Source: an uncultured bacterium
GTDB lineage: Bacteria > Bacteroidota > Bacteroidia > Bacteroidales > Bacteroidaceae
Length of the DNA stretch: 31,867 nt
NCBI GenBank assembly: GCA_905215655.1
Contig: CAJMQT010000004.1
Span: forward strand, 1-31,867
Direction of reading: 5' to 3'
A model generated the notes under the pieces. It ran no database searches, had not been told where the DNA came from, and saw only the letters and a program-made list of their open reading frames with translations. Of the stretch, positions 17,329 through 24,932 are shown in pieces (within the stretch, counting starts at the first letter, position 1; every line of letters begins with the position of its first letter). A program made the translations under genes and the position numbers.

Positions 17329-20300
17329 TTAGAATGTTACATTTATACCTGCCACGAACGAACGGCTCTTGGGATATGCGGCGTAATCGATACCCGGAGT
17401 CATCGGATTGCCCTTTGAAGAGGTATCAACTTCGGGATCGTAGCCCGAGTAGTCGGTGAAGCAGTAAACATTGTAAGCGGTGAAGTATACTCTTACGCTT
17501 TCGAGCCAGAGTTTCTTAACCCAATTCTTCGGCATCGTGTATCCAATGGTAATATTGTTGATGCGCAGGAATGATGCGTCTTCAAGATAATTGTCAAGGA
17601 TTACCATCTTGGTGTTTGCAGTCGGGTTCCATACTCTCGCACCGCTGTTGAGTTCGTTCAAGCGAGCCATCACACCTTCCGCTCCGCCGTAATAATCGAC
17701 TGTTGCGGTAGAGATGCTACGTCCGAGGTTAAGACCTGTCTGGGGGTCAATCCATGTATAACGGTTTGCCAAGTTGTAATCGTTGATGATATTGAAGCCC
17801 CATCTCTCGTTTGTCATGAATGAAGCACCTTGTGCTGTTGCGTTGTAAACCTTGTTTCCGAGAGAGTAATTGCAGAATACGTTGAAGTCGAAGTTACCAG
17901 CCTTGGTCTTGACCATTCCGTCAAATCCGAAACCACCGGTAACCTTGGGAACGGTGTTGCCGAGACGTTGGTAAACCGGCTTGCCGTCTTCGTCGCATGC
18001 AACTTTTGCCACACCGGGATAAAGATTACCGTTGAAGAGAGAGTAAGAATCGTCCTTTACGTCTGTATAAATAGGTGTACCGTCTGCGTTGAAGCCACCG
18101 ATGTGTCCGTCGGCTGCCGTTGCGAGGCGCCAAGTTGTTCCGTTGAGAACGAGGTCGCCTGTACCTGTTGCGGGATTGAAGACGGTGTAGAAGCCGTTAG
18201 ACTTGTAGCCCCAAAGCTCGCCGAGGCGTCCGCCTTCTTCAAGGAGGAAGTCACCCTTGCCTTTTGTTATCATCGTTCCGCCCCAAGATGAGGTTTCATA
18301 ATGAGCGCCACCGGCAAGTTCATCAATCTTGTTTGAGTTGTAAGAGATGTTGAAGTTGAAGTTAAGATTTACGTTCTTGTTATCCAAGATCACTACGTTT
18401 GTAGCAAGTTCGACACCCTTGTTTGATGTTGAGCCAACGTTCTGATACTGTCTTGAATAACCCGTTGCGTCGGGGATGGTCTGCAACATGAGCAGGTCGT
18501 CGGTCGTATTCCAATAGAAATCCAAAGTACCGCTCACACGTCCGCGGAAGAATCCGAAGTCGATACCAAAGTTGCGGGTCGTGGTTGTTTCCCATTTCAG
18601 ATTAGGATTGTAAAGCACGTTATTGCCACTTGCCTTATACAGTTCCAACATTCCGCTGTTAACCTCAGTTGTTCCATTGCTGAAGCCCGGGTGTTTACCC
18701 GTGTTGTCTGACATGATAAATGTAGGAGTAAGCATTCCCGAGGGGATGCGGTTGTTACCTGCCGTTCCGAAACTGAGACGCAGTTTGAGGTTTGAAAGCC
18801 AAGAAGAAGCGCCCTTCATGAACTTCTCGTCAGACATACGCCATGCGAGAGCCAATGAGGGGAACAAGCCCCAGCGGTTGTCTTTTGCGAATTTAGAAGA
18901 ACCGTCCTCACGAAGTGTGAAGGTAAGGAGGTACTTGTCCATCATTGTGTAATTGATACGTCCGAAGAAAGAGAGCATGTTCTCGTTCTCGTAAATCTTG
19001 GAAGTATTTCTTAACGGAGTCTCAGCTGCGTTGGTAAATGACAGGATCTGGTCGATGGAGAAATCGACGGGGAAGTTTACCGACGTGTTTGTTCGTTGCG
19101 TCTGCTTGTCCGAACTCCACTCGTGACCGATCATCACGTTGATGTGGTCGCGTCCTTTGAAGAGCTTGTTGTTATCGTAAGTCAGGGTGTTGGCGTTACG
19201 CATCGTCTTGTACTCGTCTCTTACGAAATAAGCCTGCGGACGACCGCTATAACCGAATTTAGAGTTTACGGCGCCTGATGCTGTCCAAGCCTGATCGGTG
19301 TCGTTGTATTTCCAACCATATCCGAACTCAGTCTTTGCCGTCCAATGCTTGAACGGTTTCCATGTAAGAGAAGCGTTGTAATTCTGCTGGAAGCGGGTCT
19401 GAAGCTTGTAAGTACCGTCAAGACGCTCTGTCGGAGAGCGGCGTGATGAACTTGTGTTCTCGTCGTCGCTGTCGTCAGAGTCTGAGAGTTCAGTAATCGG
19501 AGCGTAGGTGATTGTCTGCGCAACGATAGAGTTTGAGGCGTTGGAGTCGTTGGTATCGGCACCACCGTTAAGTCCTCTGATCTTCTGATGAGCCATACGT
19601 CCGTTGAAGTCGAAGGTCAACCATTTGTTGATTTTTGCCTGCAACTTGGCACCGACATTGTCCTTGTTGTAGCCCGACTTGCTCATGATGCTGTTCTCTT
19701 GGTTATGAGAATAGCTGACGTTGTACTTGAACTCTTTTGTACCGCCGCTGACGTTGGCGTTGTAGATTGCCTGTGTTCCGGTGTTGCCGAACACTTCGTC
19801 CTGGAAGTTATGACCGGGCACCGACTTGTAGATGTCATAGTCCCAGTAATTTCCATAGTTTCCGCTGCCGAGGTTGGTCGGTCTGTTGCCGCGGCTGAAA
19901 TACTCATACTGGTACAAAGCGTACTCGTAGGGATTGAGCACGTCAATCTCTTTTGCGAGTTTTTTCCATCCGTAGCTTGCGTTGAAGTTGACTTGTGTCT
20001 TGCCTTCCTTACCGCTCTTTGTGGTGACGATGATTACACCGTTGGCACCGCGGGCACCGTAGATAGCCGTTGAAGAAGCGTCTTTCAGCACGTCGATACT
20101 CTGAATTTCGCTCGGTGCGATGTCGCTGATGCTTGAAACGGGGAAGCCATCGACAATATAAAGAGGTGAGTTGTCCTGCGACAACGAACCGCCTCCACGC
20201 ACGCGGATCTTGATTTCCGCATCGGGCGAACCTTCGGTGGTGGTGATGTTCACACCTGCCATCTTACCGGTCATTGCCTCCGTAACGTTGGATACAGGGA

Positions 20301-20700
20301 TGTTTTCGATTTGTTTTGCGTTAACCGAAGTTACCGCACCGGTAAGGTCTTTCTTCTTGACCGTACCGTAACCGATTACGACCACGTCGTCGAGCGCCGT
20401 AGCCTCGTCTTCCATGGTCACGTTAATGACGCTCTTGCCGGCTATTTTCACCGTCTTTGTCTTCATTCCGATGTACGTGAACTGAAGCTCTTTGCCGTTT
20501 GAAACGTTGATGGTGAAGTTTCCGTCAAGGTCGGTGACGGCTACGTTTTTCGTGCCTACCTCCTTAACCGAGGCGCCGATAATCGGCTCGCCGCCCGAGT
20601 CTTTCACATTTCCTTTGATTGTCTGTGCCGAGAGGGATGTCGCCATGAAAGCGAACAGCGCAAGCAGCACAGTCCGAAAAGTTTTCAAATTACCAGACAT
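17329..20700 (-). CDS. SusC/RagA-family TonB-linked outer-membrane transporter
   Basis: Imports oligosaccharides across the outer membrane using TonB energy. The signal peptide is about 1-25 (SLSAQ). A carboxypeptidase-regulatory-like domain (about 27-97) precedes the TonB box-like DDVVVIGYG (104-112). The plug domain (about 115-235) includes LYIVDGFPV and LKDASSTAIYGARGANGVIIVTT, both family hallmarks. The rest is the 22-strand barrel, ending in an aromatic-terminated strand (INVTF). A short acidic stretch (SDSDDSDDE) occurs in the barrel, probably in a surface loop. At 1123 residues the size is typical. It is the first gene of the locus, with a strong promoter about 200 bp upstream. No SusR or hybrid two-component regulator lies in the window. 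Confidence 0.97.
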   Translation of the reverse strand: MSGNLKTFRTVLLALFAFMATSLSAQTIKGNVKDSGGEPIIGASVKEVGTKNVAVTDLDGNFTINVSNGKELQFTYIGMKTKTVKIAGKSVINVTMEDEATALDDVVVIGYGTVKKKDLTGAVTSVNAKQIENIPVSNVTEAMTGKMAGVNITTTEGSPDAEIKIRVRGGGSLSQDNSPLYIVDGFPVSSISDIAPSEIQSIDVLKDASSTAIYGARGANGVIIVTTKSGKEGKTQVNFNASYGWKKLAKEIDVLNPYEYALYQYEYFSRGNRPTNLGSGNYGNYWDYDIYKSVPGHNFQDEVFGNTGTQAIYNANVSGGTKEFKYNVSYSHNQENSIMSKSGYNKDNVGAKLQAKINKWLTFDFNGRMAHQKIRGLNGGADTNDSNASNSIVAQTITYAPITELSDSDDSDDENTSSSRRSPTERLDGTYKLQTRFQQNYNASLTWKPFKHWTAKTEFGYGWKYNDTDQAWTASGAVNSKFGYSGRPQAYFVRDEYKTMRNANTLTYDNNKLFKGRDHINVMIGHEWSSDKQTQRTNTSVNFPVDFSIDQILSFTNAAETPLRNTSKIYENENMLSFFGRINYTMMDKYLLTFTLREDGSSKFAKDNRWGLFPSLALAWRMSDEKFMKGASSWLSNLKLRLSFGTAGNNRIPSGMLTPTFIMSDNTGKHPGFSNGTTEVNSGMLELYKASGNNVLYNPNLKWETTTTRNFGIDFGFFRGRVSGTLDFYWNTTDDLLMLQTIPDATGYSRQYQNVGSTSNKGVELATNVVILDNKNVNLNFNFNISYNSNKIDELAGGAHYETSSWGGTMITKGKGDFLLEEGGRLGELWGYKSNGFYTVFNPATGTGDLVLNGTTWRLATAADGHIGGFNADGTPIYTDVKDDSYSLFNGNLYPGVAKVACDEDGKPVYQRLGNTVPKVTGGFGFDGMVKTKAGNFDFNVFCNYSLGNKVYNATAQGASFMTNERWGFNIINDYNLANRYTWIDPQTGLNLGRSISTATVDYYGGAEGVMARLNELNSGARVWNPTANTKMVILDNYLEDASFLRINNITIGYTMPKNWVKKLWLESVRVYFTAYNVYCFTDYSGYDPEVDTSSKGNPMTPGIDYAAYPKSRSFVAGINVTF

Positions 20701-20906
20701 AAATGTTACTAATTAAATTATTTAATAAATATAAAAAATCAAACACGAAACCACGGGTTTTCACAAACACGTTTGAAGCAGATGAAAATGCACCGGGATT
20801 GAGCCAATCCGACGCCACAAGTTTACCAGACAAGAATAATTTTCACTGCTCGGTTTTAATTTGTTTTACTTTTATAAGTTCTTAGTTGTTTGAATAGTTC
20901 GTCCTG

Positions 20907-20937
20907 CAAAGATATGAATAATATTTATATTTGCAAA
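20907..20937 (-). promoter_or_regulatory. Predicted susC promoter
   Basis: On the minus strand, TTTG (20934-20937), a 19-nt spacer, then TATCTTTG (20907-20914): a full consensus match. The start point near 20900 gives a leader of about 200 nt before the susC ATG. Confidence 0.8.
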
Positions 20938-21161
20938 GAAAAATTATTAATTTTAAAATTCGTATAAATCCGTCGGGAGGTTTCAGTATGGGGCGGGAAA
21001 CGCGTGTGGCGGCGTCCGTAAACGTTTGCAAAAGTTTCGGTTTCCTGCCTTTTCACATCGGCTGATTTATAAATTTGTTTATAAAAGTTTAGTTTATAAG
21101 TCATTTTGAGAGCCGCACAAGAAATATAATGACAAAACCGCGATTATTTAAGGCTTTTCTT

Positions 21162-21169
21162 TATCTTTG
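21162..21169 (+). promoter_or_regulatory. Predicted -7 box of the aquaporin-like gene
   Basis: TATCTTTG matches TAnnTTTG exactly, 67 bases before the ATG at 21237. No TTTG is found at the expected distance upstream, so the promoter call is moderate. Confidence 0.5.
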
Positions 21170-21236
21170 CCGTATGGGTTGTCGACCTTTCTGATTGCAT
21201 GATGTTCAATTAACTTTAACCAAATAAAATAAAAAG

Positions 21237-21554
21237 ATGAAAAAGTATTTAGCAGAAATGGTGGAAACTATGGTTCTCGTACTTATGGGTTGCGGCACGG
21301 CTGTCAGCCTGAATTGCGGAGTTGACACAGCGTCAGTGGTAGGCACGGCGATGGCAATCGGTCTTTCGCTGATACTGGTTCACCTTGTCTGCATCCGTTA
21401 TACCAGCACATCGGTCAACCCTGCACGCAGCATCGGTCCGGCTCTCTTCGCTCAGGGCGAGGCGCTGTCGCAGTTGTGGATATTCATCGTCGGTCCGTTT
21501 ATCGGCGCTTGCATCAGTACCGGCATTTGGAAGATGATAGAGGAAAAAGACTGA
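21237..21554 (+). CDS. Half-length aquaporin (MIP family), one internal repeat only
   Basis: A 105-residue membrane protein with three hydrophobic segments. The N-terminus, MKKYLAEMVETMVLVLMGCG, matches the first helix of bacterial aquaporins. The middle, AIGLSLILVHLVCIRYTSTS, matches the fifth helix. The sequence then runs into the second NPA box, SVNPARSIGPALF (Asn61-Pro62-Ala63, with the selectivity-filter Arg64), and the last helix. The first NPA box and helices 3-4, about 125 residues of a normal 230, are absent without any frameshift. It has its own promoter motif and terminator. It could be an in-frame deletion remnant or a functional protein that assembles from two halves; water transport is not established. 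Confidence 0.75.
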   Translation: MKKYLAEMVETMVLVLMGCGTAVSLNCGVDTASVVGTAMAIGLSLILVHLVCIRYTSTSVNPARSIGPALFAQGEALSQLWIFIVGPFIGACISTGIWKMIEEKD

Positions 21555-21616
21555 TACGAAATAGACAGGCGGAAGGAGTTGACGCACAGAAGACTTCTTC
21601 CTGAACATTAAATACA

Positions 21617-21669
21617 CATCCTGCACCACGCATCAAAGATATTTTTGCGTGATGCAGGATGTCTTTTTG
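21617..21669 (+). terminator. Rho-independent terminator after the aquaporin-like gene
   Basis: Arms CATCCTGCACCACGCA (21617-21632) and TGCGTGATGCAGGATG (21646-21661) pair over 16 positions with one mismatch, around a 13-nt loop, followed by TCTTTTTG on the + strand. This is the clearest canonical terminator in the window. Confidence 0.88.
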
Positions 21670-21801
21670 TATATTCGTCTGATTTATTCGGGAAGACATT
21701 TCAATGAGTAATATTCCGTAACAAGTCTTGCATCGCTCTAAAAGTAACAATCTGCAACATTTCAAGACGTTTTCCTTACAGTTTTCATAGACAAACGACG
21801 G

Positions 21802-21916
21802 TTTTCCAAAAGGCGGTCTTTTACCTTGTAAAAGCTTGCCTTTTGGCGTGCAAAAGACCGCCTTTTGCAAGGTAAAAGCTTACCTTTTAAAATCGTAACC
21901 ACGGCGTTTTGGAAAA
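21802..21916. repeat. 22-bp-period repeat array D
   Basis: Four regular units of the AAAAG-N6-TTTT core with 7-nt linkers, opening with TTTTCC. The fourth unit and its right flank (GGTAAAAGCTTACC, then TTTTAAAATCGTAA) are the reverse complement of the left end of array B with one mismatch. A degenerate extra unit ends in GGAAAA at 21911-21916. Confidence 0.87.
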
Positions 21917-21939
21917 TTGAAAATTGAGAATTGAAAGTT
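21912..21939. repeat. Heptamer tandem repeat (GAAAATT/GAGAATT)
   Basis: Four 7-bp units: GAAAATT twice, GAGAATT, GAAAGTT. The tract begins inside the GGAAAA that closes array D. It resembles the heptamers at 4981-5008. Confidence 0.7.
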
Positions 21940-22000
21940 GAGGATATGAATTATAAATAAAAAATTCTCACCTTTTATTATTGCATAAAATAAAATTCGC

Positions 22001-22008
22001 TATATTTG
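22001..22008 (+). promoter_or_regulatory. Predicted -7 box of the Sua5/ClC transcript
   Basis: TATATTTG matches TAnnTTTG, 68 bases before the ATG at 22076. No good TTTG lies at 19-21 nt upstream. Confidence 0.5.
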
Positions 22009-22075
22009 CAGTTCGTGAAAAGAGACCGCGGTATTAACGGATAACACACGAAAAATCTTTTATTATAAATAAGGA

Positions 22076-22645
22076 ATGAACAGAGAGGAAGATATAAAAC
22101 GCGCCGTCGAGACGATGAGGAAAGGCGGCGTGATACTTTATCCTACCGACACGGTATGGGGAATAGGCTGCGACGCAACCAACGCCGACGCCGTGGCGAA
22201 AGTGTACGAAATCAAACGCCGGCAGGACTCGAAGGCAATGATTTGTCTGGTCGACTCCGACGTGCGTCTGCAACGCTATGTGCGCAACGCGCCGGAGGTA
22301 GCATGGGACGTGATGGAGCTGGCGACAAAACCCACGACGGTAATCTTCGACAACGCCGTAAACCTTGCGCCTAACCTCACGGCGGAAGATGGCAGCGTGG
22401 CGATACGCATCACGCGCGAAGAGTTTTCAAAGGAGCTTTGTTACAGATTTCAAAAGCCCGTGGTGTCGACAAGCGCCAACATCAGCGGCGAACCTGCCGC
22501 ACAGAACTACCGCGACATTTCAGAAGAAATCATCAACGCCGTGGATTACGTATGTTTCAGCCGCCGGCAGGAGAAAAATCCGCATACGCCGTCGAGCATA
22601 ATAAAGATAAAGAACGACGGCGAGGTGGAGATAATAAGGAAATAG
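22076..22645 (+). CDS. Threonylcarbamoyl-AMP synthase, Sua5/YrdC family
   Basis: Makes threonylcarbamoyl-AMP from threonine, bicarbonate and ATP for the t6A modification of tRNAs that read ANN codons. The YrdC domain fills the protein: GGVILYPTDTVWGIGCDA (18-35), KRRQDSKAM (nucleotide-binding basic cluster, about 49-57) and STSANISGEPA (about 136-146). With 189 residues it is the short YrdC-type form without the extra Sua5 domain. The ClC gene follows after 99 bp on the same strand. Confidence 0.93.
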   Translation: MNREEDIKRAVETMRKGGVILYPTDTVWGIGCDATNADAVAKVYEIKRRQDSKAMICLVDSDVRLQRYVRNAPEVAWDVMELATKPTTVIFDNAVNLAPNLTAEDGSVAIRITREEFSKELCYRFQKPVVSTSANISGEPAAQNYRDISEEIINAVDYVCFSRRQEKNPHTPSSIIKIKNDGEVEIIRK

Positions 22646-22744
22646 GAACGACACACCGCACAGCGGTATATCTTCGCCCGCATGGATTTACACCTATTAA
22701 TATATGTCTCTTTGTTTCCTACATAAACAGAAACGAAAAGAAAA

Positions 22745-24565
22745 GTGAGCACAAACACAAATAACACGGAAACAATAATAGAGCAGCCCACCCTGACGCA
22801 ACGCTTCATAAGCTGGCGCGGACAATACGTCACCGACCGCCAGTTTACGCTGATACTCAGCTTCTTGGTAGGTCTGCTTGCCGCCGTGGCGGCTTTCATA
22901 CTGCACTGGCTGATTGAAGAGATACAGATGCTGCTTACCTCCGGATTCAGCATACAGACCTTCAACTGGATGTATCTGGTCTATCCCGTGATCGGAATTT
23001 ACCTTACTTCGCTGTTCGTGCGATACATCGTGAAAGATGAGATAAGCCACGGAATAACACGAATACTTTATGCCATAAGCAGCAAGCGCAGCCGACTGAA
23101 AGGACACAACTGCTGGAGCTCGGTATTGGCGTCGGCGATAACCATCGGCTTCGGCGGCAGCGTGGGAGCCGAGGCACCTATCGTGCTGACCGGTTCGGCA
23201 ATAGGCAGCAACCTCGGCAAACTGTTCAATATGGACAACAAGACGCTGATGCTCCTCGTGGGCTGCGGCGCGGCGGCAGCCATAGCCGGCATTTTCAAGG
23301 CTCCGATAGCCGGACTCGTCTTCACGCTCGAGGTACTCATGATCGACCTTACCATGGCGTCGCTCCTCCCGATACTGATAGCCAGCGTCACAGCAACCTG
23401 CTTTACATACATTTTTACCGGCAGCGAGTCGCTGTTCAGCTTTCATCTTGACAGCGCATGGCCCGTGGAGCGCATTCCGGCAAGCATACTCCTTGGTATC
23501 TTCGGCGGCTTTGTCAGCCTTTATTTCATCAGGATGATGACGGCTTGCGAGGGCGTATTCGGGCGTCTGAAAGACCGTCCCGTAGCAAAGCTCGTGCTCG
23601 GCGCCATGATATTAAGCCCGCTGATATTCCTCTTTCCGTCGCTCTACGGCGAGGGATACACCAGCATAAACATCCTGCTCAACGGCAAGACGGAGGCACA
23701 ATGGGAATATCTGCTGCACAACTCGCCGTTCTACGGCAACGCCAACATGCTCGTTCCATACATCGGGATGGTGCTGCTGACAAAGGTGTTCGCCACCTCG
23801 GCGACCAACGGCGGTGGCGGATGTGGCGGTACGTTCGCGCCCTCACTGTTCATCGGAGCCTTCGCAGGCTTCTTCTTCGCACGCATCTGGAACATTTATG
23901 AGATTGGAATTTATCTGCCCGAAAAGAACTTCGCTTTGCTCGGCATGGCTGCCGTGATGGCGGGAGTGATGCACGCCCCGCTGACGGGAATATTCCTTAT
24001 CGCCGAGATAACAGGCGGTTACGAGATGTTCATACCGCTGATGATCGTAAGCATCTGCGCCTACCTGACAATCATTATCTTCGAGCCCCACAGCATTTAC
24101 GGCATGCGTCTGGCACGACAGGGCAAGCTCATAACACACCATACCGACCGCGCCGTGCTGACGCTGATGAGCCTTGACAGCGTGATTGACAGGAACTACA
24201 CGTCGGTGACGCCCGCCATGCCGCTCTCACAGCTCGTTCACGCCATCAGCAAAAGCCATTACAACATACTGCCGGTGCTTGACGATGCGGGCAATCTGAT
24301 CGGCGAAATCGACATGACAAAGTTGCGGCACATCCTTTTCCGCACCGAACTGTACAAACATTTCACCGTGAGTCAGCTGATGTCACAGCCTCAACGCACT
24401 CTGATATTCAATGATTCGATGGAGAGCGTGATGAAGAATTTTGACGAGACAAACGCCGAAATGTTGCCCGTTCTCAACGAGGACAATCATTTGTTGGGAT
24501 ACATCCTGCGCACACACATGTACGCAATGTACCGTAAGATGGTTGCCGACTTGTCGGAAGAATAA
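22745..24565 (+). CDS. ClC-family chloride channel/transporter with two CBS domains
   Basis: An inner-membrane anion transport protein of 606 residues, starting at a GTG codon. The pore region (about 35-440) carries the ClC motifs: SHGI (101-104), GSVGAEAP (138-145) with the external gating Glu143, and GGCGGTFAPSLFIGA. The position of the internal proton glutamate of exchangers such as E. coli ClcA is Val197 (FTLEVLMID), as in eukaryotic ClC channels, so coupling to protons is doubtful. Two CBS domains occupy about 455-600 and may sense nucleotides. It follows the Sua5 gene by 99 bp and converges on trpG. Confidence 0.93.
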   Translation: MSTNTNNTETIIEQPTLTQRFISWRGQYVTDRQFTLILSFLVGLLAAVAAFILHWLIEEIQMLLTSGFSIQTFNWMYLVYPVIGIYLTSLFVRYIVKDEISHGITRILYAISSKRSRLKGHNCWSSVLASAITIGFGGSVGAEAPIVLTGSAIGSNLGKLFNMDNKTLMLLVGCGAAAAIAGIFKAPIAGLVFTLEVLMIDLTMASLLPILIASVTATCFTYIFTGSESLFSFHLDSAWPVERIPASILLGIFGGFVSLYFIRMMTACEGVFGRLKDRPVAKLVLGAMILSPLIFLFPSLYGEGYTSINILLNGKTEAQWEYLLHNSPFYGNANMLVPYIGMVLLTKVFATSATNGGGGCGGTFAPSLFIGAFAGFFFARIWNIYEIGIYLPEKNFALLGMAAVMAGVMHAPLTGIFLIAEITGGYEMFIPLMIVSICAYLTIIIFEPHSIYGMRLARQGKLITHHTDRAVLTLMSLDSVIDRNYTSVTPAMPLSQLVHAISKSHYNILPVLDDAGNLIGEIDMTKLRHILFRTELYKHFTVSQLMSQPQRTLIFNDSMESVMKNFDETNAEMLPVLNEDNHLLGYILRTHMYAMYRKMVADLSEE

Positions 24566-24571
24566 AAAAAA

Positions 24572-24609
24572 CAGCCCCTCCCCGACCCTCCCGAGGGAGG
24601 GAGTTGAGG
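24572..24609. repeat. C/G-rich palindromic element, copy after the ClC gene
   Basis: CAGCCCCTCCCCGACCCTCC, then CGAGGGAGGGAGTTGAGG. It is nearly the reverse complement of the copy inside the trpG 3' end (24954-24987), and akin to the elements at 3158-3333, 29697 and 30529. The CTCCCGAGGGAG core can fold on itself. Confidence 0.82.
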
Positions 24610-24622
24610 AACGTCAGATAAG

Positions 24623-24815
24623 CCCAAATCAGTCATTAGACCGCAAGAACCATTATTCTCATGATTAAATCGGCTTTTTCATCGTTTGAGCCTTCCTATC
24701 CGCCGTCTTGTCTCCCGTCCCGTCTCGACATAGCCCGCTATGCCTTCGACGATACGGAAAACAATCCGTCGAATATTAAGACACAAACGATAGAAAATCT
24801 AATGACTGATTTGGG
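24623..24815. mobile_element. 193-bp MITE-like element with perfect 18-bp terminal inverted repeats
   Basis: CCCAAATCAGTCATTAGA at 24623-24640 is the exact reverse complement of 24798-24815. The interior has shorter inverted pieces (ATCGTTTG near 24679 and CAAACGAT near 24784) and no coding frame of note. The flanks, ATAAG and ATAAA, are suggestive but not a clean target duplication. A non-autonomous mobile element is an inference from structure. Confidence 0.65.
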
Positions 24816-24824
24816 ATAAACGAC

Positions 24825-24866
24825 AAGAGGCAAATTCGAACTTCAATACATTCGAATTTGCCTCTT
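24825..24866. terminator. Perfect 16-bp hairpin between ClC and trpG, probable two-way terminator
   Basis: AAGAGGCAAATTCGAA (24825-24840) pairs exactly with TTCGAATTTGCCTCTT (24851-24866) around a 10-nt loop. On + it is followed by ATAATTTATTTC, moderately T-rich; on - by GTCGTTTATC. It could end both the ClC transcript and the trp operon. Confidence 0.65.
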
Positions 24867-24932
24867 ATAATTTATTTCTAAATTTTATATATCCTTACCG
24901 CCTCCCTGCTTCGGGAGTATTTTCAGATGGTT

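Larger units (their letters stand above)
20701..21236. other. 536-bp divergent region between susC and the aquaporin-like gene
   Basis: No gene seen. It contains the leftward susC promoter (20907-20937) with a leader of about 200 nt, and the rightward promoter of the aquaporin-like gene (21162-21169). The susC leader can form small hairpins (GGATTG-gct-CAATCC at 20797-20811; GAAACC/GGTTTTC near 20747-20762). TTTATAA occurs three times between 21065 and 21100, a possible operator, though this is only A/T-rich sequence. Confidence 0.7.
21555..22075. other. 521-bp gap between the aquaporin-like gene and the Sua5 gene
   Basis: No credible gene. It contains a strong terminator (21617-21669), about 130 bp with nothing I recognise, repeat array D (21802-21916), a heptamer tract (21912-21939), and the predicted promoter of the Sua5 gene (22001-22008). 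Confidence 0.75.
24566..24932. other. 367-bp convergent gap filled with repeats
   Basis: No gene. In order: a C/G-rich palindromic element (24572-24609), a 193-bp element with 18-bp perfect terminal inverted repeats (24623-24815), a 16-bp perfect hairpin (24825-24866), and A/T-rich sequence to the trpG stop. An inverted partner of the first element lies just inside trpG (24954-24987). Confidence 0.8.

Noticed and set aside
21514..21870. 118-codon frame on the minus strand
   Set aside because: It crosses the end of the aquaporin-like gene, its terminator and array D; repeat-derived.
24617..24820. Target-site duplication around the 193-bp element
   Set aside because: ATAAG on the left and ATAAA on the right match only in part and are offset by a base, so no duplication is claimed.
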